Part shown: piece after piece, positions 8,613 to 17,712 of the stretch
Position numbering within the stretch: the stretch's first letter is position 1
Layout of the letters: the number at the start of each line of letters is the position of its first letter
Source of the DNA: Oscillospiraceae bacterium
GTDB taxonomy: Bacteria > Bacillota > Clostridia > Oscillospirales > CAG-272
Assembly (NCBI GenBank): GCA_015064085.1
Contig: SVSX01000002.1
Span: 1 to 64,000, forward strand
DNA length: 64,000 bases
Direction: 5' to 3'
Made by a program: the position numbers and the translations under genes
The notes under the pieces: generated by a model
Databases searched by the model: none
What the model was told of the DNA's origin: nothing
The model's input: only the letters and a program-made list of their open reading frames with translations

Positions 8613-9671
8613 TTAGTCAAAAATATTTATCTGTTGAGCGTCCTTTTTTGCGTCGCCGCGATAGGGAAGCCCAAGGTGCTCGTAGGCAAGTCTTGTTACG
8701 CATCTTCCTCTCGGTGTTCTGCTGAGATAGCCTATCTGCATAAGATAGGGCTCGTAAACGTCCTCGAGGGTGATAGCCTCCTCACCGACGGTTGCTGCGA
8801 GTGTATCAAGACCGACAGGTCCGCCGTCGTAAAATTTAATAATTGTCTCAAGCATTCGTCTGTCGGTGTTGTCGAGTCCGAGGGCATCGATCTCAAGCTT
8901 TTGAAGCGCGTAATTCGCTATCACGCTGTCGATCGCCGCCTTGCCCGAGACCTGAGCAAAGTCCCGAACACGCTTTAAGAGTCTGTTAGCAATTCTCGGC
9001 GTTCCACGGGATCGGGATGCGATCTCGTACGCACCGTCGTCGGTTATGTCAAAGCCGAGTATTCCCGAGCTTCTCTTTACTATGACAGCAAGCTCCTCGG
9101 GAGTGTAAAGCTCGAGCTTCAGTACGACACCGAAGCGGTCGCGCAGAGGCGTGGTGAGCTGACCCGCTCTTGTTGTAGCGCCGATAAGAGTGAATTTTGG
9201 CAGATCGATGCGTATGCTTCTTGCCGAAGGACCTTTTCCAATGATTATGTCAAGGGCATTGTCCTCCATAGCGGGGTAGAGTATCTCCTCCACCGTTCTC
9301 GGGAGTCTGTGTATCTCGTCGATAAAGAGCACGTCGCCCTCGGCGAGGTTGGTCAGCAGCGCCGCGAGGTCGCCCTGCTTTTCGATGGCAGGACCTGAGG
9401 TGACGCGGATATTCACGCCCATTTCGTTTGCGATTATGTTTGAAAGCGTGGTCTTTCCGAGACCGGGAGGTCCATAGAGAAGCACGTGGTCAAGAGAGTC
9501 TCCTCTCTGACGTGCCGCCTCGATATAGACTCTGAGATTTTCCTTCACCTTGTCCTGACCGATATAGTCCTCGAATCGCTTTGGGCGCAAGGAAAGATCG
9601 GTCTCGGAGTCCTCATTCGTGTAAGAGGTAGACATCATTCGGTTTTCAAAATCAAATTCTTCTTCGATCAT
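8613..9671 (-). CDS. ruvB: Holliday junction branch migration helicase RuvB
   Basis: 352 residues, full length. RuvB is the AAA+ motor that with RuvA drives branch migration of Holliday junctions. Walker A is at 67-75 (GPPGLGKTT) and Walker B at about 116 (LFIDEIHR). A sensor arginine region ([17 protein letters not shown]) and the C-terminal winged helix ([10 protein letters not shown]) are present. The ATG has a GGAGGT site. It lies 14 bases after ruvA and is the last gene of the minus-strand operon DUF951-yfhO-ruvA-ruvB. Confidence 0.98.
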   Translation of the reverse strand: MIEEEFDFENRMMSTSYTNEDSETDLSLRPKRFEDYIGQDKVKENLRVYIEAARQRGDSLDHVLLYGPPGLGKTTLSNIIANEMGVNIRVTSGPAIEKQGDLAALLTNLAEGDVLFIDEIHRLPRTVEEILYPAMEDNALDIIIGKGPSARSIRIDLPKFTLIGATTRAGQLTTPLRDRFGVVLKLELYTPEELAVIVKRSSGILGFDITDDGAYEIASRSRGTPRIANRLLKRVRDFAQVSGKAAIDSVIANYALQKLEIDALGLDNTDRRMLETIIKFYDGGPVGLDTLAATVGEEAITLEDVYEPYLMQIGYLSRTPRGRCVTRLAYEHLGLPYRGDAKKDAQQINIFD

Positions 9672-9685
9672 TTAAGTCAACCTCC

Positions 9686-10312
9686 TTATTTCATAAGCTT
9701 TTTGAGGGCTTCTCTTATAATGTCGTCGACCTCGAGGTTTGATATATCGATCTTCTTTATGACCGATTCCGCCTCGCTTCTCGTGTATCCGAGGACAGTC
9801 AGGGCGCTCAGTGCGTCGGCTCTCTTGTCGGATGCGCCGAGTATCTCGGAGACAGTGTCGTCTTCCATATCCGAGCCCTCAAGATCAATGCTTCCCTTGA
9901 GCTTGTCCTTGAGCTCAAGAACTATCCTTGCCGCTGTCTTAGGACCTACACCGTTTGCCTTTGAGATCGTCTTTTTGTCATCTGTGCAGATAGCCACAGC
10001 CAGCTTCCCCGGGGAGAGAAGCGAAAGTATCGAGATAGCGGCCTTCGGTCCGACTCCCGATACCGTGATGAGAAGCTTGAATGAGTCGAGCTCCTCGGTG
10101 GTAGCAAAGCCGAAAAGCTCGATCCCGTCCTCTCTCACCGCCATATAGGTGTAAAGAGTGACGTTTGGCTTTTCGTCCACACTTCTGTGTGGGGGCATCT
10201 GGGAATAGGTCGATTGGGATATGGTCATTTTGTATCCGACCCCTCCCGCGTCCACCACCGCGAAGGTAGGGTCAAGATATGCTATTTTTCCGCTGATATA
10301 GTAAAACATCAA
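9686..10312 (-). CDS. ruvA: Holliday junction DNA-binding protein RuvA
   Basis: 208 residues, typical. Domain I is an OB fold (about 1-65), domain II carries two helix-hairpin-helix motifs (ITVSGVGPKAAISIL and KANGVGPKTAARIVLELKDK), and the C-terminal domain III that contacts RuvB follows a flexible linker. RuvA tetramers hold the four-way junction. The start overlaps the yfhO stop (ATGA), so it is translationally coupled to that gene. Confidence 0.98.
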   Translation of the reverse strand: MMFYYISGKIAYLDPTFAVVDAGGVGYKMTISQSTYSQMPPHRSVDEKPNVTLYTYMAVREDGIELFGFATTEELDSFKLLITVSGVGPKAAISILSLLSPGKLAVAICTDDKKTISKANGVGPKTAARIVLELKDKLKGSIDLEGSDMEDDTVSEILGASDKRADALSALTVLGYTRSEAESVIKKIDISNLEVDDIIREALKKLMK

Positions 10313-13300
10313 ATTCCTCCATTGTCCTCGGACTCGCTCTCGGTGGCATTCCCGTCTGTCTTATCTTCCTCAGACGTGTCCTCGGTAGGTTTTTCGGCTG
10401 CTTCAGCCTCGGCGGTATCCTCAGCGGGTACTGCCTTCTTTTGAGTTATTTTTGCGAGTAAAGCCTTGGCTTTTTTGATAATGCTTTCGTTTTCGGGGGG
10501 CGGAAGAGCCCTTTCCTCCTCAGTGTCGATATCGAAATCGTCGAGAGTCCAATATATGTCGTCGGCATTTGCGCCCTCAAGCTTCAGAAGTCTTCTGAAA
10601 AGCTTTTTCCAGACAAGCTCTATGACACAGAGAACGAGGAATACCGCCGTACCCATTATCGAAAGCGTGTATCCGATAACGTAGAGCTTCGGCATATATC
10701 TCATTTCGAGGGTGTGCTCACCTGCCTCGGGGATATCAAAGGCGATAAGCGCGTCGAGTGTCTCATATATCTCAACCTTTTCTCCGTCGAGATAAATATT
10801 CCAGCCCTCGTCATAGGGGATAGTCGTGAGTATCGTCTGAGCCTGATTTTCGGTAGTTATCTTTCCCGTAAGGTGAGAGTCCTTGAAGCCCTCGTCGATG
10901 GCGTACTGAGGCCCTGCGAGAAGCTTAGAGAAAACCGCCTCATAGGCTTCTGTGTCGATATAGCAGAAGTAGTCAACGTGCTTTAGGAGATAGAGCTCAT
11001 CGCCGTCGATGGTAAGCTCGACCTCTATTTCCTCACCGACCTCATAAACACCGAGGGATATCATTCTGTCGGAGTCGTTTCCGAAATACGAGCCCATAGG
11101 CGTTCCGTTTACGCTGAAGGAGGCCTCGCGTTTGTATTCGCTGGGGGCGAAGAAGAATATCTCGCCGTCTACGGGAGAGGTCACCTTAAAGGTCACGGTC
11201 GCCTCTGTGTCGGTCTCGGGGGAGTAGCGGTAGTGACCCGAATGTGAGGTGGTCTCGCAGTTCTCGGTCTCTGTGCTGTCTATATCTATAGGCGCGAAGA
11301 TCTCAACGCCGTCGAGACCCGAAGCGGTTGCCATAAGCTTATTGAGACGTTTGAAATGGCTCTCGGTAAAGTCCATATCGAAGTTCTTTATGCCCGCATC
11401 AACACCAAATGCGAGAGAGAGGGCGTAGTCATTGCGGTAGGCGATAAGATCTTCCGTCGAGTATGCCTCCGTGTAGTAAAGCGGAGCTGTTGCGGAGGTC
11501 TTGCTGTCCACGATATATTTTATACCGAGGAAGGAGTTTGAAACGGGAGAATATCCCGTGTACTGAGACCAGTGAGAGTGAGAGCAGAGTCCCATTTTCT
11601 GAAGAAATTCTATGGTGTCGGCATTGAGGGTCGAGGTCGAGTTGGAAACTCCCTTGTTGCCGAGCGCCATATTGTCGTTTACAGCGCGGATCTCGGTCTT
11701 TTCCATACGGTAGAAGGACTTGTCTCCCTCAAAGACCTTGTCGGATATCTCTCTCTGCCTCTCGAGGAAGGAGGTGTATCCGTTATATCCCGAGTAGACG
11801 ACGTCGCTGTCGAATTTAGTGACGCAGGTAAGAGCGCTGCAGAATATCTCTATGCAGACTATAGCCGCAAGGATACCCGCGAGGCTTTCTCTTGAGCGGA
11901 CCTTTTTGTTTTTGATTATCAGACAGAGAAGGGTGAATATTATCGATGCCGCAAGGAGAGAGAGGAATACAGTCTCCATTGCGAGAAGCTTTGAGTCGGT
12001 CTTGACGTATGTCTCGAACTCCTGCTTCTGGCATACCGCCACGAAGAGCACGAGGAATGAAAATACCGCGAGAAGGAATTTTGCGCTGATCTGACGGATA
12101 TTTCCGAAGCCCTTGTAAGCAAAGACGATAAGCAGGAAGCAGAACATAAAGCTGTATCTTGTGTTGAGCCAGTTGGGGTTCTGGAAGCCGTGCCAGATAA
12201 GGTCGAGGGTCGTGACGCACATCGAAAGCGCGAAGAAGCCGAGAATAACTCCCGCTCCGACCTTCTCGCGCACACGCACCTTTTTCGATACAAAATAGAC
12301 GGGAACAAGGAAGAGGGTAAGCAGACCCGTGTAAATGAAGGGAAGACCCTCGGGGCGTACTGTGTCGTAAGAGCCGGGGAGGAATTTCGTGAAGAGATCA
12401 AGAAATTCGTATTTCATCTTCGGTGTCCAATCGGGGGAGGTAAAGTCGTTCTTACCGAAGCTCAGAGCGTAATAAGCTCCGAGTATTATGAATGCTGCCA
12501 TAGCCACGGCGATCGCCGAGAAGAAGACTATCCTTATGAAAGAGCGAAGGAAATGCGCTTTCTCGCCTCTCGGATTGTTTCTTCCGTCGCCGTACGCGAT
12601 GAAGTAGTAGAAGAAATAGAGGGCGACGTAGATGCAGACCATATATCCGATATAGAAATTGCTCCAGATAGTGAGGGCAAGCATAATAACGAAAAGCTTG
12701 AACTTGCCGAACTTGACGAGCTGCTCAATTCCGTATGTCAGAAGGGGCAGCCACATCATAGCGTCTATCCACATAGTGTTATGCTGATGTACTATGCCGT
12801 AAGCCGAGAGGGCGTACATAGCCGAAAGGGCTATTATGATCACCTTATTCGGGTTCTTGGAATTTTTGTGAAGATAAAATCCGAGGGTGAGACCGCAAAG
12901 ACCGCTCTTCAGAAGAAAGAGGGTGAGGAGCGCCTCAAGCATATGACCCTCGGGGAAGAGGGCGACTATAAAGGAGAGGGGACTCGCAACGTAGTAGGCG
13001 TATATTCCGATGAACTCACCGCCGAGGGCTCGTGAGAAGGTGTAGAGCATATCGGCTTCGCCGTAAACGAAGTTGCGCAGAGCCTCGAAGAAATAGACGT
13101 ATTGGGCGTTAAGGTCAAGTACCAGCACCGATCCGTCTCCAAATGGGTGGATCTCCATAGCCAGATAGACAAGATAGGTCAGTATTACGGGCACAAGGAA
13201 GCAGAAAAACAGATAGGATGAGCTCGATGATGAGAGCCTTTGCTGTATCCGCCTGAGGAAGAATGCACCTCTTTCTTTTTTTGCCTGAGGTATCTCGGTT

Positions 13301-13326
13301 ATCTCTACCGTTGTATTGTTGTTCAT
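10309..13326 (-). CDS. yfhO: YfhO-family large membrane protein
   Basis: 1005 residues with a dozen or more membrane helices in the N-terminal ~480 residues (first near 36-56), a long extracytoplasmic domain (about 500-890), one more helix near 895-915 and a long acidic cytoplasmic tail rich in Glu, Asp, Thr and Ala. YfhO proteins have a GT-C glycosyltransferase-like fold; in Gram-positives they are linked to glycosylation of lipoteichoic acid or other envelope glycans. The early acidic loop (DGSVLVLDLNAQYVYFFEAL) fits the GT-C active-site loop. The start overlaps the DUF951 stop and the stop overlaps the ruvA start, an unusual coupling to DNA repair genes. Confidence 0.9.
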   Translation of the reverse strand: MNNNTTVEITEIPQAKKERGAFFLRRIQQRLSSSSSSYLFFCFLVPVILTYLVYLAMEIHPFGDGSVLVLDLNAQYVYFFEALRNFVYGEADMLYTFSRALGGEFIGIYAYYVASPLSFIVALFPEGHMLEALLTLFLLKSGLCGLTLGFYLHKNSKNPNKVIIIALSAMYALSAYGIVHQHNTMWIDAMMWLPLLTYGIEQLVKFGKFKLFVIMLALTIWSNFYIGYMVCIYVALYFFYYFIAYGDGRNNPRGEKAHFLRSFIRIVFFSAIAVAMAAFIILGAYYALSFGKNDFTSPDWTPKMKYEFLDLFTKFLPGSYDTVRPEGLPFIYTGLLTLFLVPVYFVSKKVRVREKVGAGVILGFFALSMCVTTLDLIWHGFQNPNWLNTRYSFMFCFLLIVFAYKGFGNIRQISAKFLLAVFSFLVLFVAVCQKQEFETYVKTDSKLLAMETVFLSLLAASIIFTLLCLIIKNKKVRSRESLAGILAAIVCIEIFCSALTCVTKFDSDVVYSGYNGYTSFLERQREISDKVFEGDKSFYRMEKTEIRAVNDNMALGNKGVSNSTSTLNADTIEFLQKMGLCSHSHWSQYTGYSPVSNSFLGIKYIVDSKTSATAPLYYTEAYSTEDLIAYRNDYALSLAFGVDAGIKNFDMDFTESHFKRLNKLMATASGLDGVEIFAPIDIDSTETENCETTSHSGHYRYSPETDTEATVTFKVTSPVDGEIFFFAPSEYKREASFSVNGTPMGSYFGNDSDRMISLGVYEVGEEIEVELTIDGDELYLLKHVDYFCYIDTEAYEAVFSKLLAGPQYAIDEGFKDSHLTGKITTENQAQTILTTIPYDEGWNIYLDGEKVEIYETLDALIAFDIPEAGEHTLEMRYMPKLYVIGYTLSIMGTAVFLVLCVIELVWKKLFRRLLKLEGANADDIYWTLDDFDIDTEEERALPPPENESIIKKAKALLAKITQKKAVPAEDTAEAEAAEKPTEDTSEEDKTDGNATESESEDNGGI

Positions 13327-13553
13327 ATCCTGTCTCCTTTCTGTGAAGCATCGTCTTTGTCGTTTTCTGAGGAAATTATCCTCTTTGTGGCTTTTTCAAG
13401 CTTCAGACGGTCGATATTCATATCCCGTCCGCAAGCGACACATACCACCCGCATATCTCCCCCTACCCGAAGAACGCGGAACTCTTTACCGCCGCAGGGA
13501 TGGGGCTTTTTAAGCTCTATAAGGTCTCCGACCTTGTATTTTATTATCTTCAT
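13323..13553 (-). CDS. DUF951 family small zinc-ribbon-like protein
   Basis: 76 residues. The core KKPHPCGGKEFRVLRVGGD, then VCVACGRDM, matches the DUF951 family of Firmicutes, with two of the expected Cys motifs (PCGG and CVACG) and an SH3-like strand pattern (YKVGDLIELKK). The family's function is unknown; it is small and cytoplasmic. It is the first gene of the minus-strand operon and overlaps the yfhO start by four bases. The tail after residue 58 is charged and probably disordered. Confidence 0.85.
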   Translation of the reverse strand: MKIIKYKVGDLIELKKPHPCGGKEFRVLRVGGDMRVVCVACGRDMNIDRLKLEKATKRIISSENDKDDASQKGDRI

Positions 13554-13668
13554 AAATGATGTCCTTTGTCATTTTTCATATATGGAACACATATACTCTT
13601 TCTATTTTATCACACTATCAATAATTTGTAAATAAGTATTTAAAATTTTACAAATTTCTAAAATATGT

Positions 13669-13697
13669 TTGACTTAAAGAAAATAGTGTGATATAAT
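13669..13697 (+). promoter_or_regulatory. Sigma-A promoter of ruvC
   Basis: TTGACT at 13669-13674 and TATAAT at 13692-13697 are spaced by 17 bases, about 40 bases before the ruvC GTG. The minus-strand operon starts on the other side of the same AT-rich gap. Confidence 0.75.
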
Positions 13698-13737
13698 ATA
13701 GAGTAAATATTTTTTGATTTTTTGAAAGGAGAATGCC

Positions 13738-14235
13738 GTGATAATACTTGGCGTTGATCCCGGACTTGCCATTGTCGGCTGGGGAGTGATCGATTACAGC
13801 GCGTCGCATTTCAAGGTTCTCGGGTATGGCTCTGTGCGTACCCCGGCGGGAATGTCCACCGAAAAAAGACTGAGCGAGATATATGACGGACTCTCCGAGA
13901 TAATAGAAAAATATAAGCCCGAGCAGATGGCGGTGGAGGAGCTTTTCTTCAACACCAACATAACCACGGGAATCAGAGTCGCCGAGGCGAGAGGGGTGAT
14001 CCTCCTTTGCGCCGAGAAGCACAGAGTCCCGACGGCTGAATATACCCCGCTTCAGGTGAAGCAGGCTGTGGTGGGATACGGCAGGGCGGAAAAAAAGCAG
14101 GTGATAACGATGGTCACTATGCTTCTGGGGCTGAAATCGCCCCCAAAGCCCGACGATACGGCGGACGCTCTCGCGATCGCGGTCTGCCACGCCCATTCAG
14201 GGTATTCGAGACTTTCAAAATACTATAACAATTAA
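13738..14235 (+). CDS. ruvC: Crossover junction endodeoxyribonuclease RuvC
   Basis: 165 residues, full length. RuvC is the dimeric resolvase that cuts Holliday junctions delivered by RuvAB. Catalytic acidic residues are visible: Asp7 in GVDPGLA, Glu in AVEELFF near residue 66, and the C-terminal pair in KPDDTADALAIAVCH. The GTG start follows GAAAGGAGA. ruvC is divergent from ruvAB rather than in the ruvCAB order of many bacteria. Confidence 0.97.
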   Translation: MIILGVDPGLAIVGWGVIDYSASHFKVLGYGSVRTPAGMSTEKRLSEIYDGLSEIIEKYKPEQMAVEELFFNTNITTGIRVAEARGVILLCAEKHRVPTAEYTPLQVKQAVVGYGRAEKKQVITMVTMLLGLKSPPKPDDTADALAIAVCHAHSGYSRLSKYYNN

Positions 14236-14263
14236 AGGCATAACGCCTACGGAGGGTTTACAA

Positions 14264-15130
14264 GTGTGGAGCTCTGACAAATGGAAGGATTACGAACTGC
14301 TTGACGCGTCTGACGGAGAGCGACTTGAAAGATGGGGGAAATATATCCTCGTCCGTCCCGATCCGCAGGTCATCTGGAAAGGGTGTGCTACTCACCCCGC
14401 CTGGAAAAAGGCTGACGCGGTCTACAGAAGATCGTCAAACGGAGGCGGAGGCTGGGTAAAGAATACCCTTCCTAAGCAATGGAATATAGATTACGGAGAG
14501 CTTTCCTTCGTGCTGCGCCCGATGGGCTTCAAGCATACGGGACTCTTTCCCGAGCAGGCGGCTAACTGGGATTGGTTCTCGGAGCTGATACGCGGCTCGG
14601 GAAGAAGCATAAAGGTGCTCAACCTCTTTGCGTACACGGGAGGCGCTACCGTTGCGGCGGCAAAGGCGGGTGCATCTGTGGTCCACGTTGACGCCGCGAA
14701 GGGAATGGTGGCTCAGGCAAAGGAAAACGCCGCCCTTTCGGGTCTCGAGAAAGCGCCCATCAGATACATAGTCGACGACTGTAAGAAATTCGTTGAGCGG
14801 GAGATCCGCCGAGGAAACAGATACGACGCGATAATTATGGACCCCCCTTCCTATGGAAGAGGACCTTCGGGTGAGGTCTGGAAGATCGAGGACAGCGCGG
14901 ACGAGCTTATCACGCTCACCGCTAAGCTCCTCTCCGACGATCCGCTCTTCTTTCTTGTCAACTCCTATACTACGGGACTCTCTCCGATGACTATGAAATA
15001 CATCCTCGATCTGAGGATAGCAAAGCGCTTCGGCGGCAGAACAGACACGGGAGAGCTTGGACTCAGAATAAGCGCTACGGGCGGATTTCTGCCTTGCGGA
15101 GCAAGCGCGAGATGGACCTCTCAAAGATAA
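14264..15130 (+). CDS. Class I SAM-dependent methyltransferase, RlmI/RlmK-like
   Basis: 288 residues, GTG start with GGAGG 9 bases upstream. The Rossmann motif I is LNLFAYTGGATVAAAKAG (about 127-144), motif II VVHVDAAKGMVAQA, and motif IV is the DPPSYGRG loop, as in m5C/m2G rRNA methyltransferases such as RlmI and RlmK. The PUA domain typical of RlmI is absent; the N-terminal ~100 residues look like the short beta-rich domain of the 'SAM-dependent methyltransferase' group near RlmI. The exact target is uncertain; 23S rRNA is likely. Confidence 0.82.
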   Translation: MWSSDKWKDYELLDASDGERLERWGKYILVRPDPQVIWKGCATHPAWKKADAVYRRSSNGGGGWVKNTLPKQWNIDYGELSFVLRPMGFKHTGLFPEQAANWDWFSELIRGSGRSIKVLNLFAYTGGATVAAAKAGASVVHVDAAKGMVAQAKENAALSGLEKAPIRYIVDDCKKFVEREIRRGNRYDAIIMDPPSYGRGPSGEVWKIEDSADELITLTAKLLSDDPLFFLVNSYTTGLSPMTMKYILDLRIAKRFGGRTDTGELGLRISATGGFLPCGASARWTSQR

Positions 15131-15148
15131 AACTGAAAGGTGATTTCA

Positions 15149-16012
15149 ATGGATTTACCGTTTATTAAGGTTGAAAATATAAGCTATTCATACAGAGACG
15201 AGGACGGAGCGGCAATACCCGTTATCCGCGATCTGTCTCTCGAAATAGAAAAAGGAGAATTTGTGGCGGTGCTCGGTCATAACGGCTCGGGAAAGTCCAC
15301 CTTCGCAAAGCTCCTCAATATGATACTCACCCCAAAGTCGGGAAAGATATATATCGACGGGAAGGATATCACCGATGAGAATATGAGCGAGGAGGAGGTC
15401 TTCTCACTCAGAAGACGGGTCGGTATGGTCTTCCAGAATCCCGATAACCAGCTTGTGGCAACGGTGGTCGAGGACGACGTTGCCTTTGGTCCTGAAAACC
15501 TCGGCGTACCTTCGGCGGAGATACGCAAAAGGGTAGACGATGCCCTGGCAACTGTGGGAATGAGCAAATACGCGAAGCACGAGCCCCACAGACTCTCGGG
15601 AGGACAGAAGCAGAGGGTCGCTATAGCGGGTATCATAGCTATGCTCCCCGAATGTATAATATTCGACGAGTCGACGGCTATGCTCGATCCTATAGGACGC
15701 AAGGAGGTTCTGGCGACAGTGAAGAAGCTGAACTCCGAGATGGGTATCACTGTTATAATGATAACTCACTATATGGACGAGGCGGCAATGGCAAAGAGAG
15801 TTATCGTTCTGAATGACGGAAGGATAGCTCTTGACGGTGCTCCCGCGGAGGTCTTTGAGCGTGAGGAGGAGCTCCGCTCCTACGGACTCGACGTGCCTCA
15901 GTGTACCTCGCTGATACACGAGCTCAGAAGATGCGGAGTGAGGCTCGACGGAAGCTGCTCAACACCCGAGGAGTGCGCTTCTCTCATAGCGAGAGCGCTC
16001 GGAAAGGAGTAA
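15149..16012 (+). CDS. ecfA1: ECF transporter energy-coupling ATPase 1
   Basis: 287 residues from the ATG at 15149; the frame is open from a GTG at 15140, but the AAAGG site at 15136 fits the ATG. All ABC motifs are visible: Walker A GHNGSGKST (about 43-51), Q-loop VFQNPDNQ, signature LSGGQKQR, Walker B CIIFDESTAML and the switch His in MITHYMDEA. With EcfA2 and EcfT it forms the shared energising module of group II ECF vitamin transporters; the substrate-binding S components are encoded elsewhere. The 5-base gap to ecfA2 indicates one operon. Confidence 0.95.
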   Translation: MDLPFIKVENISYSYRDEDGAAIPVIRDLSLEIEKGEFVAVLGHNGSGKSTFAKLLNMILTPKSGKIYIDGKDITDENMSEEEVFSLRRRVGMVFQNPDNQLVATVVEDDVAFGPENLGVPSAEIRKRVDDALATVGMSKYAKHEPHRLSGGQKQRVAIAGIIAMLPECIIFDESTAMLDPIGRKEVLATVKKLNSEMGITVIMITHYMDEAAMAKRVIVLNDGRIALDGAPAEVFEREEELRSYGLDVPQCTSLIHELRRCGVRLDGSCSTPEECASLIARALGKE

Positions 16013-16014
16013 AA

Positions 16015-16887
16015 ATGTCAGAGATAACCATTGAAAAGGTCTCCTTTTACCACGGAAAGGGCACGCCCTATGAGCTGAAGGCGCTGGACGACGTCAGCCT
16101 CAGGATACATTCGGGCATCATAACGGGCATCATCGGTCATACGGGCTCGGGAAAATCCACCCTCGTTGAGCTTTTTAACGGAATACTCAAGCCCGAGGAG
16201 GGAAGAGTGATTCTCGACGGTGAGGATATATGGGCAAAGCCCAAGGAAATAAGAAAGGTCAGGTTCAAGGTCGGACTTGTTATGCAGTATCCCGAATCCC
16301 AGCTCTTTGAGGAGACGATAAGGCAGGACATTTCCTTCGGACCTAAGAATATGGGGCTGTCTCAGGAGGAGATAGAGGAAAGAGTCCTTGAGGCGGCAAG
16401 CTTTGTGGGACTTGACGAGGCGTTGCTCTCAAAATCTCCCTTTGATCTTTCGGGAGGACAGAAAAGGCGTGTTGCAATAGCGGGAGTCATCGCTATGCGC
16501 CCCGACGTGCTGATCCTCGACGAGCCCGCGGCGGGTCTTGACCCCTCGGGAAGAGAGGCAATATTCTCGAATATAGTCGATTATAAAAACAAAACGGGAA
16601 GCACTGTGGTCATCGTCAGCCACAGTATGGAGGATATGGCGAAATACTGCGACAGGATCGTGGTTATGTCGGGGGGCAGAGTCTTTATGGACGGCAGCCG
16701 CGACGAGGTGTTTGAGGATACAGAGAGGCTTCGCTCAGCGGGGCTCGATATTCCTCAGATCACATCGCTTATGCTTCTGCTTCGCGAAAAAGGAATTGAC
16801 GTTGACGGCGGCATCTACACTATAGAGGGGGCTATGAGCCGACTTCTGCCGCTGCTTGAAAACAGATCGAAAGGTGATATCCAATGA
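16015..16887 (+). CDS. ecfA2: ECF transporter energy-coupling ATPase 2
   Basis: 290 residues from the ATG at 16015, which has GAAAGGAG just upstream; the frame extends 38 codons further but those codons overlap ecfA1 and match nothing. Walker A is GHTGSGKST, Q-loop VMQYPESQLFE, signature LSGGQKRR, Walker B VLILDEPAAGLDP and the switch His in VSHSMEDMA. The LFEETIR segment after the Q-loop is characteristic of EcfA2. It pairs with EcfA1 as an ATPase heterodimer on EcfT. The stop overlaps the ecfT start (ATGA). Confidence 0.95.
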   Translation: MSEITIEKVSFYHGKGTPYELKALDDVSLRIHSGIITGIIGHTGSGKSTLVELFNGILKPEEGRVILDGEDIWAKPKEIRKVRFKVGLVMQYPESQLFEETIRQDISFGPKNMGLSQEEIEERVLEAASFVGLDEALLSKSPFDLSGGQKRRVAIAGVIAMRPDVLILDEPAAGLDPSGREAIFSNIVDYKNKTGSTVVIVSHSMEDMAKYCDRIVVMSGGRVFMDGSRDEVFEDTERLRSAGLDIPQITSLMLLLREKGIDVDGGIYTIEGAMSRLLPLLENRSKGDIQ

Positions 16888-17705
16888 AAAACATTGCGCT
16901 GGGACAGTATTATCCCGCAAAATCACCGATACACAGACTTGACCCGCGTATCAAGGTGATACTTGCAATTTTATATATAGTCTGCGCTACCTTTCTCGGC
17001 AAGAATATGATAAGCTTCGGGCTGCTCCTTCTTTCGGCGTTTCTTCTGATACTTCTCGGAAGGATACCGATGAAGACGGTCCTGAGAGGTATTATGCCTG
17101 TGCTGTTCGTTATGGCGTTCGCGGCACTGTTTCAGATATTCGGAAAGAGCGGAGAGATCTTGCTCTTTGAGTGGAAATTTATCCACATCTATCTTGAGGG
17201 AATACTTGCGGCGGTCTTTATGGTGGTCAGAATATTCGCCCTTATCGTGGGAACGACTATATTCCTTACCTATACCACAACTCCCATCGAGCTGACAGAC
17301 GCTATCGAGGACCTTCTCTCGCCCTTAAAAAAGCTCAAAGTGCCGGTGCACGATTTCGCTATGATGATGACACTCGCCCTTCGCTTTATTCCCACACTCG
17401 TTGAGGAGACCGACAAGATAATGACGGCTCAGAAGGCGAGAGGCGCTGACTTTACCACGGGCAGTATAATCGAGAGAGCAAAGGCTCTTATTCCCGTGCT
17501 CATACCTCTTATAGTTTCGGCTATAAGACACGCGGTTGAGCTTGCGGTAGCAATGGAATGCCGCTGCTATCACGGCGACGGAGTCAGAACGAGAATGACG
17601 GTAAGACACCTGAGAGTGACAGACTTTGTGGTGCTTTTGCTTATGATAGGCTTTGGCGCTTCTCTTGTATGGTTCAATATTCTCGGCATAGGCTTCAGCC
17701 TTTGA
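16884..17705 (+). CDS. ecfT: ECF transporter transmembrane component
   Basis: 273 residues with five to six membrane helices. The two coupling motifs that contact the ATPases (Ala-Arg-Gly type) include KARGADF (near 190) and a degenerate second copy, AMECRCYHGDG (near 226). The N-terminal GQYYPAKSPIHRLDPRIKV is typical of EcfT. It is translationally coupled to ecfA2, and truA follows, the usual Firmicutes order; rplQ, often upstream, is not here. Confidence 0.95.
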   Translation: MKNIALGQYYPAKSPIHRLDPRIKVILAILYIVCATFLGKNMISFGLLLLSAFLLILLGRIPMKTVLRGIMPVLFVMAFAALFQIFGKSGEILLFEWKFIHIYLEGILAAVFMVVRIFALIVGTTIFLTYTTTPIELTDAIEDLLSPLKKLKVPVHDFAMMMTLALRFIPTLVEETDKIMTAQKARGADFTTGSIIERAKALIPVLIPLIVSAIRHAVELAVAMECRCYHGDGVRTRMTVRHLRVTDFVVLLLMIGFGASLVWFNILGIGFSL

Positions 17706-17712
17706 GGTGAAG

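Noticed and set aside
8472..8978. 168-codon plus-strand frame running from the structured repeat into ruvB
   Set aside because: The first part is repeat DNA with hairpins and the second is antisense to ruvB; no start signal.
15901..16014. N-terminal extension of EcfA2 by 38 codons
   Set aside because: It overlaps the end of ecfA1 in another frame, and a strong ribosome site sits right before the ATG at 16015.
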